Positions 45,310 to 56,300 of a stretch of DNA of 64,000 nt are shown one piece after another. Source of the stretch: Prevotellaceae bacterium (GTDB lineage Bacteria > Bacteroidota > Bacteroidia > Bacteroidales > Paludibacteraceae); assembly GCA_020636675.1 (NCBI GenBank), contig JACJXK010000003.1, forward strand, positions 95,117-159,116, written 5' to 3'. Below the pieces are notes generated by a model, which saw nothing but the letters and a program-made list of their open reading frames with translations, was not told the origin of the DNA and made no database searches. The number at the start of each line of letters is the position of its first letter. Positions within the stretch are counted from its first letter, which is position 1. The translations under genes and the position numbers were made by a program.

Positions 45310-47043
45310 TTATTTCCCGAACGTATTCTCTACCATTCCGACCAATAAAGCAAACGGAGCGTTCCAGTTCAACGCAATCTCATTGGTGGAGTAACTACAA
45401 ATCTTATCCAAATAACAGCGGGCGGGCTGAGATGATGGATAGACCCGCTTGCCACAGTCGGCAGCATTATCGGAATTGGCGCCACCCACCAGATAACCAG
45501 GCAACGGTTCGTCTATACCATCAGAAAAGCAACGCCTATCGTGCAGATTTTTAGGATAACGGCTACCAAACCGGGTAACGAAGCAGTAGTCCGTCGGATT
45601 GGTTCCCATCAGATAATCGAAGGAGGAAAGCATGCCGTCCCTATACCGATTCTCCTTCGTGAGATAATAGGCCAATCCCAATATCACCCCATTCTGCGCA
45701 ATCACGCCATTACTACCCCATTCAAACTTGCGGATAGGGACGCGGCTGGGAGAATAGGCATACTGCTTATAGATATTCTCGGACAAACTGCGGAAGCGGC
45801 TCTCTATCTGATCTACCTTTACAATCTTTTCCAACTGGTCCTTATGGAGAGCCATAGACATGATTCCTAAAGAATTGACATACCTCCACTCCGGAGTCTC
45901 ATATTTTTGGAAGAACTTGAGATTATCATAATATTTTTTGTCGCCGGTTGTAATGAGCAACTCGGACGCCGCCCAAAAGAACTCATCGGAGAAGTCATTG
46001 TCACCATATTCGCCGGTATGGACATCCTTCGGATTGCGGTATTCAACATTTGGGTTTTTCAAAGCCCATGCCCATGCCTTCTCCGCGGCCTTGCGTGCCT
46101 GTTGGGACAGTCCGGGAAAGACAGAATCGTATTCGGCATAGATACGAGAAGCCATTGCCATGATGGCCGCAAAATCCAACGCAGCAGGCGTAGACTTACC
46201 TATCATGTAGCGGTCTGCCTTATCCTGGTCGGGCATCACCATCTTCGAAAATTTCAGAGAGGAAAGTTTCGTATAGACACTTCCGTCCTCATCCTGCATA
46301 TTGAAGAGCCAATCCAGCTCCCACTTCATCTCATTCAGAATATCAGGCACCCCATTTCCGCTCTCTGGGATATTCAGTTTCAGATTTTTGTAATACTCCG
46401 GATACATCTCGTATGCGAGCGCCAACGAATGGAAGGAGATGCCAGCATTGACGACATACAGATTATAATCGCCGGCGTCATACCATCCTTTTGGTGCGGA
46501 CACTTCCGACTCCACATGGCGTTTTTCGGTTGCCGCAGAGGTGTGAATATAGACCACATTATCCGGATGACCCATCGAACGGGCATAGTCCGTATTGCCA
46601 AACGTAGCATATTCCGACTTTATCTCCGTGGAAGAACGCCAAAGATAGAAAGCCTTCAGCGACCAGACCGACAACTGGTTAAAGAGAGCAGAGTCCTTTA
46701 TCTCAAAAGAATAGGAACGTTCCGTCAAACTTTTCAGGTAATACTTACCCGGTTTCTTAAAGTCGGAGAAGTCAACAATCTGAAGCGTCTCGTTGGATTG
46801 GTTCCATAAACTTCCTTCGCCCACACTGCCGCGATAAACGACATCTCCCGTCGCGACATCCCTTATCTCATAATCGACAGCCTCCATATTGGCAAGGATG
46901 GCGACTTTGGGTGCATTCGCATAATAACCCACCTGATTGACTCTCACAAAGTTATTTTGGGCATTTAAGCACCAAACATTCCAAAAAAGGAATAGACAAC
47001 AAGCTAACAAAGATTTTCGAACCATAAATTTCTTCGTTTCCAT
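45310..47043 (-). CDS. Secreted glycoside hydrolase family 9 (endoglucanase-type)
   Basis: Hydrolyses beta-1,4-glucan or related glycans. Signal peptide KSLLACCLFLFWNVWCLNAQ; the start METKKF at 47043 is chosen because AGTAGG precedes it, with MVRKSLL six codons later as an alternative. An N-terminal Ig-like CelD_N domain (VRVNQVGYYANAPKVAIL, about 25-110) is followed by an (alpha/alpha)6 barrel: PKGWYDAGDYNLYVVN with the catalytic base Asp, a metal/His region in TRFGSRYPKNLHDRR, and YSTNEIALNWNAPFA with the acid Glu. It is monocistronic, with no PUL partner adjacent. Confidence 0.9.
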   Translation of the reverse strand: METKKFMVRKSLLACCLFLFWNVWCLNAQNNFVRVNQVGYYANAPKVAILANMEAVDYEIRDVATGDVVYRGSVGEGSLWNQSNETLQIVDFSDFKKPGKYYLKSLTERSYSFEIKDSALFNQLSVWSLKAFYLWRSSTEIKSEYATFGNTDYARSMGHPDNVVYIHTSAATEKRHVESEVSAPKGWYDAGDYNLYVVNAGISFHSLALAYEMYPEYYKNLKLNIPESGNGVPDILNEMKWELDWLFNMQDEDGSVYTKLSSLKFSKMVMPDQDKADRYMIGKSTPAALDFAAIMAMASRIYAEYDSVFPGLSQQARKAAEKAWAWALKNPNVEYRNPKDVHTGEYGDNDFSDEFFWAASELLITTGDKKYYDNLKFFQKYETPEWRYVNSLGIMSMALHKDQLEKIVKVDQIESRFRSLSENIYKQYAYSPSRVPIRKFEWGSNGVIAQNGVILGLAYYLTKENRYRDGMLSSFDYLMGTNPTDYCFVTRFGSRYPKNLHDRRCFSDGIDEPLPGYLVGGANSDNAADCGKRVYPSSQPARCYLDKICSYSTNEIALNWNAPFALLVGMVENTFGK

Positions 47044-47127
47044 AAACCTACTTTTTACATTTATACAAAAAATCATACAGCTGCGAACTTACTAATTATA
47101 TATGTATTAAGAATGATTGCTCCTCAT

Positions 47128-47164
47128 AAAAAAAACTTCCATCAAAACAAATTTTGACGGAAGC
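47128..47164 (-). terminator. Terminator of lepA
   Basis: CTTCCATCAAAA and TTTTGACGGAAG (47137-47164) pair with one A:C mismatch; the minus strand ends in a run of T (plus-strand A run 47128-47135). It begins 15 bp past the stop. Confidence 0.8.
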
Positions 47165-47178
47165 CTAAAAGAAAGTCA

Positions 47179-48966
47179 TCAATCTAGTTTCAGAACTTCG
47201 AGGAAGGCCTTTTGAGGAACCTCCACAGAACCAATCTGCTTCATCCTCTTCTTTCCTTTCTTCTGTTTTTCCAACAACTTACGTTTACGGGATATATCAC
47301 CACCATAACATTTTGCCGTCACATCCTTACGGACAGCCTTAATCGTCTCGCGCGAAATTATTTTCGCACCAACGGCGGCTTGGATGGCAATATCAAACTG
47401 TTGCCGAGGAATTAACTCCTTCAGTTTCTCACACATACGTTTACCCAAGGTATAAGCATTATCCACGTGGGTTAACGTGGACAAAGCATCCACAGGTTCG
47501 CCGTTCAGAAGCACGTCCAACTTAACCAGTTTAGATTCGCGCATTCCGTCGGGATGGTAATCGAACGAAGCATAACCTTTCGAGATGCTTTTCAAACGAT
47601 CATAGAAATCGAACACGATTTCAGCCAACGGCATATTATAAATCAGCTCCACACGGTTGCCGGAAATATAGTCCTGCTTCACCAGTTCGCCCCTCTTGTT
47701 CAGACAAAGGGTCATGATTGAACCGATAAAATCTGTGGTAGTAATTACCGAAGCCCGGATATATGGCTCCTCTATCTTCTCTATCAACGTCTGTTCCGGA
47801 AGTCCAGAAGGATTGTGCACCTCAACGACATCACCCTTCTTCGTATAAACACGATACTGCACATTCGGAACCGTTGTTATGACGTCCATATTGAACTCCC
47901 GATCCAACCGCTCTTGGATGATCTCCATGTGTAGCATACCCAAGAATCCGCAACGGAAACCGAAACCCAAAGCCAAAGACGACTCCGGCTGAAAAGTCAA
48001 CGAAGCATCATTCAGCTGCAGTTTTTCAATGGAAGCACGGAGATTCTCGAAATCCTCGGTCTCGATAGGATAGACCCCGGCAAAAACCATCGGCTTCACC
48101 TCCTCAAACCCAGCGATAGCCTCACTGCTAGGTCTATCAACATGGGTGATGGTATCTCCCACCTTCACCTCCTTCGAGGTCTTGATACCGGATATGATAT
48201 AACCTACATTTCCTGCCGAGATGGACTGTCGAGGATCCATATCCAATCGTAAGATTCCGATTTCATCTGCTAGATATTCTTTACCGGTAGCGACAAACTT
48301 CACCATGTCTCCGCTTCTCATCGTACCATTCACCACCTTGAAATAGGCGATTATTCCGCGGAATGAATTGAATACAGAGTCGAAAATAAGGCACTGCAAC
48401 GGAGCTTCCGGATCGCCAACAGGCGGTTTGATGCGCTCCACAATAGCTTGAAGTATAAGTTCGACACCCTCACCAGTCTTTCCACTGGCACGGATGATGT
48501 CTTCCCGCTTGCAGCCAAGAAGATCCATGATCTGATCTTCCACCTCTTCAGGCATAGCACCAGGAAGGTCTATCTTATTCATGACCGGAATAATCTCCAA
48601 ATCATGTTCTATAGCCATATAAAGGTTAGAAATAGTCTGAGCCTGAATACCTTGCGAAGCGTCCACCACCAAAAGTGCACCCTCGCAAGCGGCAATAGAT
48701 CGAGACACCTCATAAGAGAAATCCACATGTCCAGGAGTATCAATAAGATTGAGAGTATATTTTTCTCCTTTATAGTTATAGTCCATCTGAATGGCATGGC
48801 TCTTGATCGTTATACCACGCTCCCTTTCCAGATCCATGTCATCGAGTACTTGAGCCTGCAAGTCTTTACCTGTCACTGTCTTTGTCAATTCCAACAAACG
48901 GTCAGCCAACGTACTCTTCCCGTGATCAATATGAGCAATAATGCAAAAATTGCGGATATTCTTCAT
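47179..48966 (-). CDS. lepA: Elongation factor 4 (LepA)
   Basis: Translational GTPase that back-translocates ribosomes. IRNFCIIAHIDHGKSTLADRLL (G1), DLERERGITIKSHA (G2), IDTPGHVDFSYEV (G3), VMNKIDLPGA (G4). The LepA-specific C-terminal domain ends DVTAKCYGGDISRKRKLLEKQKKGKKRMKQIGSVEVPQKAFLEVLKLD. 595 residues, the standard length. Confidence 0.98.
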   Translation of the reverse strand: MKNIRNFCIIAHIDHGKSTLADRLLELTKTVTGKDLQAQVLDDMDLERERGITIKSHAIQMDYNYKGEKYTLNLIDTPGHVDFSYEVSRSIAACEGALLVVDASQGIQAQTISNLYMAIEHDLEIIPVMNKIDLPGAMPEEVEDQIMDLLGCKREDIIRASGKTGEGVELILQAIVERIKPPVGDPEAPLQCLIFDSVFNSFRGIIAYFKVVNGTMRSGDMVKFVATGKEYLADEIGILRLDMDPRQSISAGNVGYIISGIKTSKEVKVGDTITHVDRPSSEAIAGFEEVKPMVFAGVYPIETEDFENLRASIEKLQLNDASLTFQPESSLALGFGFRCGFLGMLHMEIIQERLDREFNMDVITTVPNVQYRVYTKKGDVVEVHNPSGLPEQTLIEKIEEPYIRASVITTTDFIGSIMTLCLNKRGELVKQDYISGNRVELIYNMPLAEIVFDFYDRLKSISKGYASFDYHPDGMRESKLVKLDVLLNGEPVDALSTLTHVDNAYTLGKRMCEKLKELIPRQQFDIAIQAAVGAKIISRETIKAVRKDVTAKCYGGDISRKRKLLEKQKKGKKRMKQIGSVEVPQKAFLEVLKLD

Positions 48967-49063
48967 CTAATTTATAAATTTTTGGCGAAGTTACGGAAAA
49001 AGGAAGAATTATGCAATCGCAATACGAGCAGTAAAAATGCCATTCTCGAAAAATGTATATTTT

Positions 49064-50485
49064 TCACAACGTGGTATAGTCAAACGGCTCATATATAGTG
49101 ATGTCTCCCTGCGGGTCGTGGGCGGCGTCCCACTTCAGCACCTCCAGCACCTCCTCAAAATCATCCACCCCGAAATAATCGTACTTCTCCGCCTCCTTCA
49201 GATACTCCTCCTCGAACAGGACGTAGGATATGGAACTCGACTCGAGATTGAAACATCCATTCCGCCTCTTGCCGCTATGCTTCTTGTTCAGGTCTACCTC
49301 CATACGTGCGAAGTTGCAGAAGAGCTCCGCTCTGTCCTTCGTATTCTCTATCCCGAACCTCTGCAAGTAATTGGACAGCATCTCGAAATATCTGACATCC
49401 AAGGCCCGCTTCCTATCCTCTTCGTAACTCGTCAGGGCGGAGTCCGTCAGCTCATAAATCTGTCGCCATAGGTTCTTGTGTATGCGGAGGCGCTCCTCCT
49501 CGTCATATGAGAAAAAGATACGGCTATAACCTGACGTGCACTGGGAATTCAATATTCCATATTCATTGCAGTGTTCGGTCAGGCATTTCTTCAAGATACG
49601 TTTGTTGGCTTCCGGCTCCTTGTCGAATCCATATTCCCGTAGCATGGTGTCAAAAAAAGACATGTCATATATCAACAGCCACACCAGCGCAGACTTGCTG
49701 CCATGAAACATATACAAATTCCGATATAAGATACGATAGGTATCTATTCGCAAAACTATTTTTCCATTTTTCGTATCATACAGACTATCAGGTGGATTAA
49801 TTTCATGACCGTTCGGTTCATAATGTATCATCCCATTTATTGTTACAACATGATAAAAAGGAATAGAACTCATTACAAACGCATTTTCCAGATCTATAAA
49901 TACAGAATGCTCAAAACGACAGTAGGCCTTTTGATAATCATCATCTGCCTCTCTATATTCATTCCGTTGATACCCATCAACATACGTATAAAAATCATTA
50001 GTTTCACTCAGATACCTCATCTTTTTATCCAAATCTATCCCATAGAAATATGAAATACGACGTTTAAACTCTTCTTGGGGAATTTTCTTGTAGTTATACC
50101 GTTTCAATATTTTAGACATTATATCCTTGGATAATTTTGCATAGAGTTCTTTATCTTTTGCCTCCTGTAAAATATCATCATAGTCTTTTATCGTAGATTG
50201 ATTATATAATTCATAGTATCTTCTTATCAGACGATCCTCTTCCTCTGTAAATTGGTATGTCATAGCCTTGTTTCTTATTATTTTATCAATTGCATTTGTG
50301 TCTAGTACCGCCCAGTCTATATCTGTCAACGGCGTGTCCTGGTCAGATTCCTTAGGAATCTCCATACTAGTTTGTAGACTCTCCTCCTCCTTCTTCTCCG
50401 GTTCCTGCTTGTCGGGCTGCCGGTCGCCTCCGTTACAGCCAAGCACCACCAGAAACAGTGGATATACTATCATTCGCTTTTTCAT
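49064..50485 (-). CDS. Candidate immunity lipoprotein, copy 3 (distal)
   Basis: 473 residues. Signal peptide with lipobox LVVLGC (Cys 17), a low-complexity acidic linker, then a helix-rich domain of no known family (DWAVLDTNAIDKIIRNKAMTYQ, WRQIYELTDSALTSYEEDRKRALDVRYFEMLSNYLQRFGIEN). Its start follows the stop of the previous copy by 2 bp (TGACTATG). Apart from a few substitutions it matches the proximal copy at 51912; the middle copy differs more. Position behind a periplasm-acting effector and lipid anchoring support an immunity role; this is inference. Confidence 0.75.
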   Translation of the reverse strand: MKKRMIVYPLFLVVLGCNGGDRQPDKQEPEKKEEESLQTSMEIPKESDQDTPLTDIDWAVLDTNAIDKIIRNKAMTYQFTEEEDRLIRRYYELYNQSTIKDYDDILQEAKDKELYAKLSKDIMSKILKRYNYKKIPQEEFKRRISYFYGIDLDKKMRYLSETNDFYTYVDGYQRNEYREADDDYQKAYCRFEHSVFIDLENAFVMSSIPFYHVVTINGMIHYEPNGHEINPPDSLYDTKNGKIVLRIDTYRILYRNLYMFHGSKSALVWLLIYDMSFFDTMLREYGFDKEPEANKRILKKCLTEHCNEYGILNSQCTSGYSRIFFSYDEEERLRIHKNLWRQIYELTDSALTSYEEDRKRALDVRYFEMLSNYLQRFGIENTKDRAELFCNFARMEVDLNKKHSGKRRNGCFNLESSSISYVLFEEEYLKEAEKYDYFGVDDFEEVLEVLKWDAAHDPQGDITIYEPFDYTTL

Positions 50486-50487
50486 AG

Positions 50488-51909
50488 TCACAACGTGGTA
50501 TAGTCAAACGGCTCATATATAGTGATGTCTCCCTGCGGGTCGTGGGCGGCGTCCCACTTCAGCACCTCCAGCACCTCCTCAAAATCATCCACCCCGAAAT
50601 AATCGTACTTCTCCGCCTCCTTCAGATACTCCTCCTCGAACAGGACGTAGGATATGGAACTCGACTCGAGATTGAAACATCCATTCCGCCTCTTGCCGCT
50701 ATGCTTCTTGTTCAGGTCTACCTCCATACGTGCGAAGTTGCAGAAGAGCTCCGCTCTGTCCTTCGTATTCTCTATCCCGAACCTCTGCAAGTAATTGGAC
50801 AGCATCTCGAAATATCTGACATCCAAGGCCCGCTTCCTATCCTCTTCGTAACTCGTCAGGGCGGAGTCCGTCAGCTCATAAATCTGACGCCATAGGTTCT
50901 TGTGTATGCGGAGGCGCTCCTCATCGTCATATGAGAAAAAGACATCGTAACAACTTGACCGATAATCAGGATTCAATATTCCATATTCATTGCAGTGTTC
51001 GGTCAGGCATTTCTTCAAGATACGTTTGTTGGCTTCCGGCTCCTTGTCGAATCCATATTCCCGTAGCATGGTGTCAAAAAAAGACATGTCATATATCAAC
51101 AGCCACACCAGCGCAGACTTGCTGCCATGAAACATATACAAATTCCGATATAAGATACGATAGGTATCTATTCGCAAAACTATTTTCCCATTTTTCGTAT
51201 CATACAGACTATCAGGTGGATTAATTTCATGACCGTTCGGTTCATAATGTATCATCCCATTTATTGTTACAACATGATAAAAAGGAACAGATTTCATTAC
51301 AAACGCATTTTCCAGATCTATAAATACAGAATGTTCAAAACGACAGTAGGCCTTTTGATAATCATCATCTGCCTCTCTATACTCATTCCGTTGATACCCA
51401 TCAATATACGTATAAAAATCATTAGTTTCACTCAGATACCTCATCTTTTTGTCCAAATCTATCCCATAGAAATATGAAATACGACGTTTAAACTCTTCTT
51501 GGGGAATTTTCTTGTAGTTATACAGTTTCAATATTTTATACACTATATCCTTGTATATTTTTGCATAGAGTTCTTTATCTTTTGCCTCCTGTAAAATATC
51601 ATCATAGTCTTTTATCGTAGATTGATTATATAATTCATAGTATCTTCTTATCAGACGATCCTCTTCCTCTGTTAATTGGTATGTCATAGCCTTGTTTCTT
51701 ATTATTTTATCAATTGCATTTGTGTCTAGTACCGCCCAGTCTATATCTGTCAACGGCGTGTCCTGGTCTGATTCCTTAGGAATCTCCATACTAGTTTGTA
51801 GACTCTCCTCTTCCTTCTTCTCCGGTTCCTGTTTGTCGGGCTGCCGGTCGCCTCCGTTACAGCCAAGCACCACCAAAAACAGTGGATATACTATCATTCG
51901 CTTTTTCAT
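50488..51909 (-). CDS. Candidate immunity lipoprotein, copy 2 (middle, variant)
   Basis: 473 residues with the same lipoprotein signal (Cys 17). It departs from the other two copies at residues 118-129 (AKIYKDIVYKILKL where they have AKLSKDIMSKILKR), 206-208 (MKSVPF against MSSIPF) and 314-323 (NPDYRSSCYDVFF against NSQCTSGYSRIFF). The rest is nearly identical. The pattern suggests that these patches form the recognition surface for a toxin variant. Confidence 0.75.
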   Translation of the reverse strand: MKKRMIVYPLFLVVLGCNGGDRQPDKQEPEKKEEESLQTSMEIPKESDQDTPLTDIDWAVLDTNAIDKIIRNKAMTYQLTEEEDRLIRRYYELYNQSTIKDYDDILQEAKDKELYAKIYKDIVYKILKLYNYKKIPQEEFKRRISYFYGIDLDKKMRYLSETNDFYTYIDGYQRNEYREADDDYQKAYCRFEHSVFIDLENAFVMKSVPFYHVVTINGMIHYEPNGHEINPPDSLYDTKNGKIVLRIDTYRILYRNLYMFHGSKSALVWLLIYDMSFFDTMLREYGFDKEPEANKRILKKCLTEHCNEYGILNPDYRSSCYDVFFSYDDEERLRIHKNLWRQIYELTDSALTSYEEDRKRALDVRYFEMLSNYLQRFGIENTKDRAELFCNFARMEVDLNKKHSGKRRNGCFNLESSSISYVLFEEEYLKEAEKYDYFGVDDFEEVLEVLKWDAAHDPQGDITIYEPFDYTTL

Positions 51910-51911
51910 AG

Positions 51912-53333
51912 TCACAACGTGGTATAGTCAAACGGCTCATATATAGTGATGTCTCCCTGCGGGTCGTGGGCGGCGTCCCACTTCAGCACCTCCAGCACCT
52001 CCTCAAAATCATCCACCCCGAAATAATCGTACTTCTCCGCCTCCTTCAGATACTCCTCCTCGAACAGGACGTAGGATATGGAACTCGACTCGATATTGAA
52101 ACATCCATTCCGCCTCTTGCCGCTATGCTTCTTGTTCAGGTCTACCTCCATACGTGCAAAATTGCAGAAGAGCTCCGCTCGGTCCTTCGCATTCTCTATC
52201 CCGAACCTCTGCAAGTAATTGGACAGCATCTCGAAATATCTGACATCCAAGGCCCGCTTCCTATCCTCTTCGTAACTCGTCAGGGCGGAGTCCGTCAGCT
52301 CATAAATCTGTCGCCATAGGTTCTTGTGTATGCGGAGGCGCTCCTCCTCGTCATATGAGAAAAAGATACGGCTATAACCTGACGTGCACTGGGAATTCAA
52401 TATTCCATATTCATTGCAGTGTTCGGTCAGGCATTTCTTCAAGATACGTTTGTTGGCTTCCGGCTCCTTGTCGAATCCATACTCCTGTAGCATGGTGTCA
52501 AAAAAAGACATGTCATATATCAACAGCCACACCAGTGCAGACTTGCTGCCATGAAACATATACAAATTCCGATATAAGATACGATAGGTATCTATTAGCA
52601 AAACTATTTTTCCATTTTTCGTATCATACAGACTATCAGGTGGATTAATTTCATGACCGTTCGGTTCATAATGTATCATCCCATTTATTGTTACAACATG
52701 ATAAAAAGGAATAGAACTCATTACAAACGCATTTTCCAGATCTATAAATACAGAATGCTCAAAACGACAGTAGGCCTTTAGATAATCATCATCTGCCTCT
52801 CTATATTCATTCCGTTGATACCTATCAACATACGTATAAAAATCATTAGTTTCACTCAGATACCTCATCTTTTTATCCAAATCTATCCCATAGAAATATG
52901 AAATACGACGTTTAAACTCTTCTTGGGGAATTTTCTTGTAGTTATACCGTTTCAATATTTTAGACATTATATCCTTGGATAATTTTGCATAGAGTTCTTT
53001 ATCTTTTGCCTCCTGTAAAATATCATCATAGTCTTTTATCGTAGATTGATTATATAATTCATAGTATCTTCTTATCAGACGATCCTCTTCCTCTGTAAAT
53101 TGGTATGTCATAGCCTTGTTTCTTATTATTTTATCAATTGCATTTGTGTCTAGTACCGCCCAGTCTATATCTGTCAACGGCGTGTCCTGGTCAGATTCCT
53201 TAGGAATCTCCATACTAGTTTGTAGACTCTCCTCCTCCTTCTTCTCCGGTTCCTGCTTGTCGGGCTGCCGGTCGCCTCCGTTACAGCCAAGCACCACCAG
53301 AAACAGTGGATATACTATCATTCGCTTTTTCAT
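51912..53333 (-). CDS. Candidate immunity lipoprotein, copy 1 (next to the effector)
   Basis: 473 residues, lipobox LVVLGC. It starts 14 bp after the effector stop; AAAGGAATAA at the end of the effector gene supplies a possible ribosome site. Being the promoter-proximal copy, it is the best candidate for the cognate immunity protein. It differs from copy 3 only at scattered residues (for example Arg171 against Gly, Leu246 against Arg, Gln283 against Arg, Ile against Leu in NGCFNIESS). Confidence 0.78.
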   Translation of the reverse strand: MKKRMIVYPLFLVVLGCNGGDRQPDKQEPEKKEEESLQTSMEIPKESDQDTPLTDIDWAVLDTNAIDKIIRNKAMTYQFTEEEDRLIRRYYELYNQSTIKDYDDILQEAKDKELYAKLSKDIMSKILKRYNYKKIPQEEFKRRISYFYGIDLDKKMRYLSETNDFYTYVDRYQRNEYREADDDYLKAYCRFEHSVFIDLENAFVMSSIPFYHVVTINGMIHYEPNGHEINPPDSLYDTKNGKIVLLIDTYRILYRNLYMFHGSKSALVWLLIYDMSFFDTMLQEYGFDKEPEANKRILKKCLTEHCNEYGILNSQCTSGYSRIFFSYDEEERLRIHKNLWRQIYELTDSALTSYEEDRKRALDVRYFEMLSNYLQRFGIENAKDRAELFCNFARMEVDLNKKHSGKRRNGCFNIESSSISYVLFEEEYLKEAEKYDYFGVDDFEEVLEVLKWDAAHDPQGDITIYEPFDYTTL

Positions 53334-53347
53334 ATTATATTGTATTA

Positions 53348-56300
53348 TTATTCCTTTAGTTTTCCTTCTTCTTTTCTCCTTTCTTGTATTTCGAACTCCT
53401 CTTTTGTCAAATAACTCATGTAGTCTCTAGATTCATCGCTACCATCCTTCTTGTCATATTTTCCATCATACTCCTTATAGTAGACATAAAAAGCAGGATT
53501 ACATCTGTTTTTTAGTCCATCAAGATATGTGTTTTTTGACTTTATCTCAAAGTGAAGATGAGGACCTTTGGTACCTTCTGACACACCGGAGATTCCGGAC
53601 TTTCCTATTTCCTGACCTGCCTTCACCGGATCTCCACTCTTCACATAAAATTCCGACAGATGATAGTAGACAAAATATATGACATCCGAATTCGCATTAA
53701 AATCAGGGCCGTCATCCGTTTCATACGGATAATTCACTTTCTTTATCCCCGTTTTCTCATCTACAGTATACGACAAGGGATAATATGGAACATATTTTCT
53801 ACGTCTATTTCTAAAAATCTGCAGCTGTCGCTCTTCATGAACTTCTATCACCACAGATCTTCCCGACCCACTATTCGACATAGCCGCACTTACTACCCTT
53901 CCGTCCAAACAGGAATAAACCGGAGTACCTTCCAAGGCATACAGGTCAACTCCTTGATGAAATCGCCCTTTTTTTGTTCTACATCCAAACGCCGCATTAC
54001 TTGGCGTGTCGTTTCCATTTTGAGAAATCACCGTAATACATGGATTATCAATAGGATCATGCCAATCTTTGTTGATTGTCGGGAATTGCTTTTCAATCGA
54101 CTTACATACTTTTTTGTCATAATTGAACCACTCCTTCAATTTATTAAAATATGTTTTACGAGTATCCCAACCATTAGGTGGAGTATCTACTTTTTCTTTG
54201 GGTCCATAACCATTTATCAACTTATTGATTAGGAAATAATAAGTCTCCTCATCTCCACTATCGTCACCTTCCATCAATAAAGCAAGTTCATTGAGAGACA
54301 AGTGATATTTGATTGACACACTCGCAATAAACTTTTTAACTCTTTGCTTAATATTTTCATCGATAGAGTCCTTATTCCATTTTATATCACTTTTGAATTG
54401 AGTGTTCGTAAAGAACACACATCCACTATCTACTACATAATGCAGATTCGTTTCCAATAGATATTGCTGATTATGTGCCGTATCAGTCAGATCGACCCCA
54501 GGTAATCTTTCACTATATTTCTCATAACCAGATTTATACGTAAGATGTATCAATCCTCGTCCACGGAACAGACTATTAGAGGATTTCGTACCACAAGGTA
54601 TCTCAAAAGAACTTGAATAGAGTTTCGTTTCTACTGCGCAGATTGCCAGAAAGACTATTTTTTGCACACACTTAGAGATACCATATTTACGGAATGCCAA
54701 ATTCAATTCTCGGGTGAATGACTCCCAAGACTCGTCATCCACATCACACCCTTTTTGTTCCCAAATTTCTTCTTTTCCCTTCAAATACTTAATCATACTC
54801 TTTACCTCATCTACTGTAAAATCACGACAACAGAAACACTTTGTATTCTCCTTCATCTTCTCTCCTTTGGTCAATTCCTCTCCTATAACAACCGGAGCGA
54901 AATGAGTCAATGCCGCACATTGGTTTTTACTTGTCTCTTTAGCCACCTTCAGTTGCCACAAATAACTTCTGAGTTTATCCACAACCCTAATGTCATGCTC
55001 CACATCCATGTCATTTGTGATATTCATGTTATAAACATCCTCTTGTGACGAAGGATAGGCATATTTCAGCACACCCTCCGAAAAGACCTTAAAATAAAAC
55101 AGACGAGGCTGCCAAGACACCCCAACATGGTCTTTCTCTTTAATGCAATTCAGGGCCAGGTCAACACGGCCATCCTCTTTAATAGGAGCAGGAATATCCG
55201 TTTGCCAGATCATATCATCCGCGTCGTTCTCCTTGTTGTTTTCATACAGGCAAAGCCTTAACTTTTCTCGGTCCGAATCCGTTATATTCAAAAGGTACAG
55301 CGTTATTTTGAAATCTTCGTCATAGATCATCGTCGACTTCTGTTTATTACCATAAAAACCAGAAAAGTAGCCAAACAGACATAGTTTATTGGTAATAACC
55401 AACGAATTACTAGCCCTATAATAAGACATTCCGTTACACTCCATAAAATTCAAATCCTGCAACATACAAGGAAGATTTGACAGAAAAAAACTGACAGAAA
55501 GTTCATCCGTAGAGATGCCATCTATATTAACAGATTGTTGTTTCCAAAAATCAGGATCTTGAGGCTGAATATCAACAAAAACACAACCGCTATCGTCAAA
55601 AGACACCGGATTTTTCAGTTCCTCCAGACATATAAATTTTTTCTGCTTATCATTCCACAAATGGACATAAGTATTGCACTTTTCGATAGACTCACCCCAC
55701 GCCGGGACACAAATATGGATTCTGAATCCACACGAGAAACTAACTTTCTCAATCTTTCGTTCCTCCTCATCACAAAACTCCCACGTTTCAACTTTAGGCT
55801 CTACCACATTAATTTCCAAGGTCTGTTGGGGCGTCTTATCCCCCATTTTCGCTACCAGCGTATGTTTCTTAGCTTCAAAGAACGTCACCGTTTTCTCCAA
55901 TCCACCTATCATATTGATAACAGCCTCATTTTGTTCATCAACAACCGACAATGGAGCGTCATCCATACTACGTTCCTGATACAAACATTCTACATTCAGC
56001 TTATAACGAACACCTTTATAGACAATGCCGCTCTTTGTTTGTATAGACAAATCGACCACCCTATTCAAAGCCACCAGATAGGAATATACGTATTGGTTAA
56101 CATCCGATCCCTTCATCTTCAAGCCACAATTACTTAGATTGGCGTATACCATGACCTCCGCTTCATATTCTCCATCTTGTAACGTTTGTGGATTGTTATC
56201 CATAAATCTGGACCCTACAGATGACAACAGCACTTTATTCCCCCTACACTTCTGCCATGAGATTTTCAGGAAATCAATTTCATCTCTTAAATCAACTTTC

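Larger units (their letters stand above)
49064..53333 (-). repeat. Tandem triplication of a 1424-bp lipoprotein unit
   Basis: Three head-to-tail units (49064-50487, 50488-51911, 51912-53333) of equal length, each one gene plus 2 bp. Most of the sequence is identical between units; differences are concentrated in three short patches (codons about 118-129, 206-208 and 314-323). Such DNA is prone to unequal crossing-over, and could be mis-assembled from short reads. Confidence 0.95.

Noticed and set aside
45907..46809. 300-residue frame on the plus strand inside the GH9 gene
   Set aside because: Shadow of a GH9 gene with signal peptide and catalytic motifs; the antisense frame has no recognisable features.
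49064..53333. Long repeats considered as CRISPR or VNTR
   Set aside because: The units are 1.4-kb genes in tandem; there are no short repeats with spacers and no cas genes anywhere in the window.
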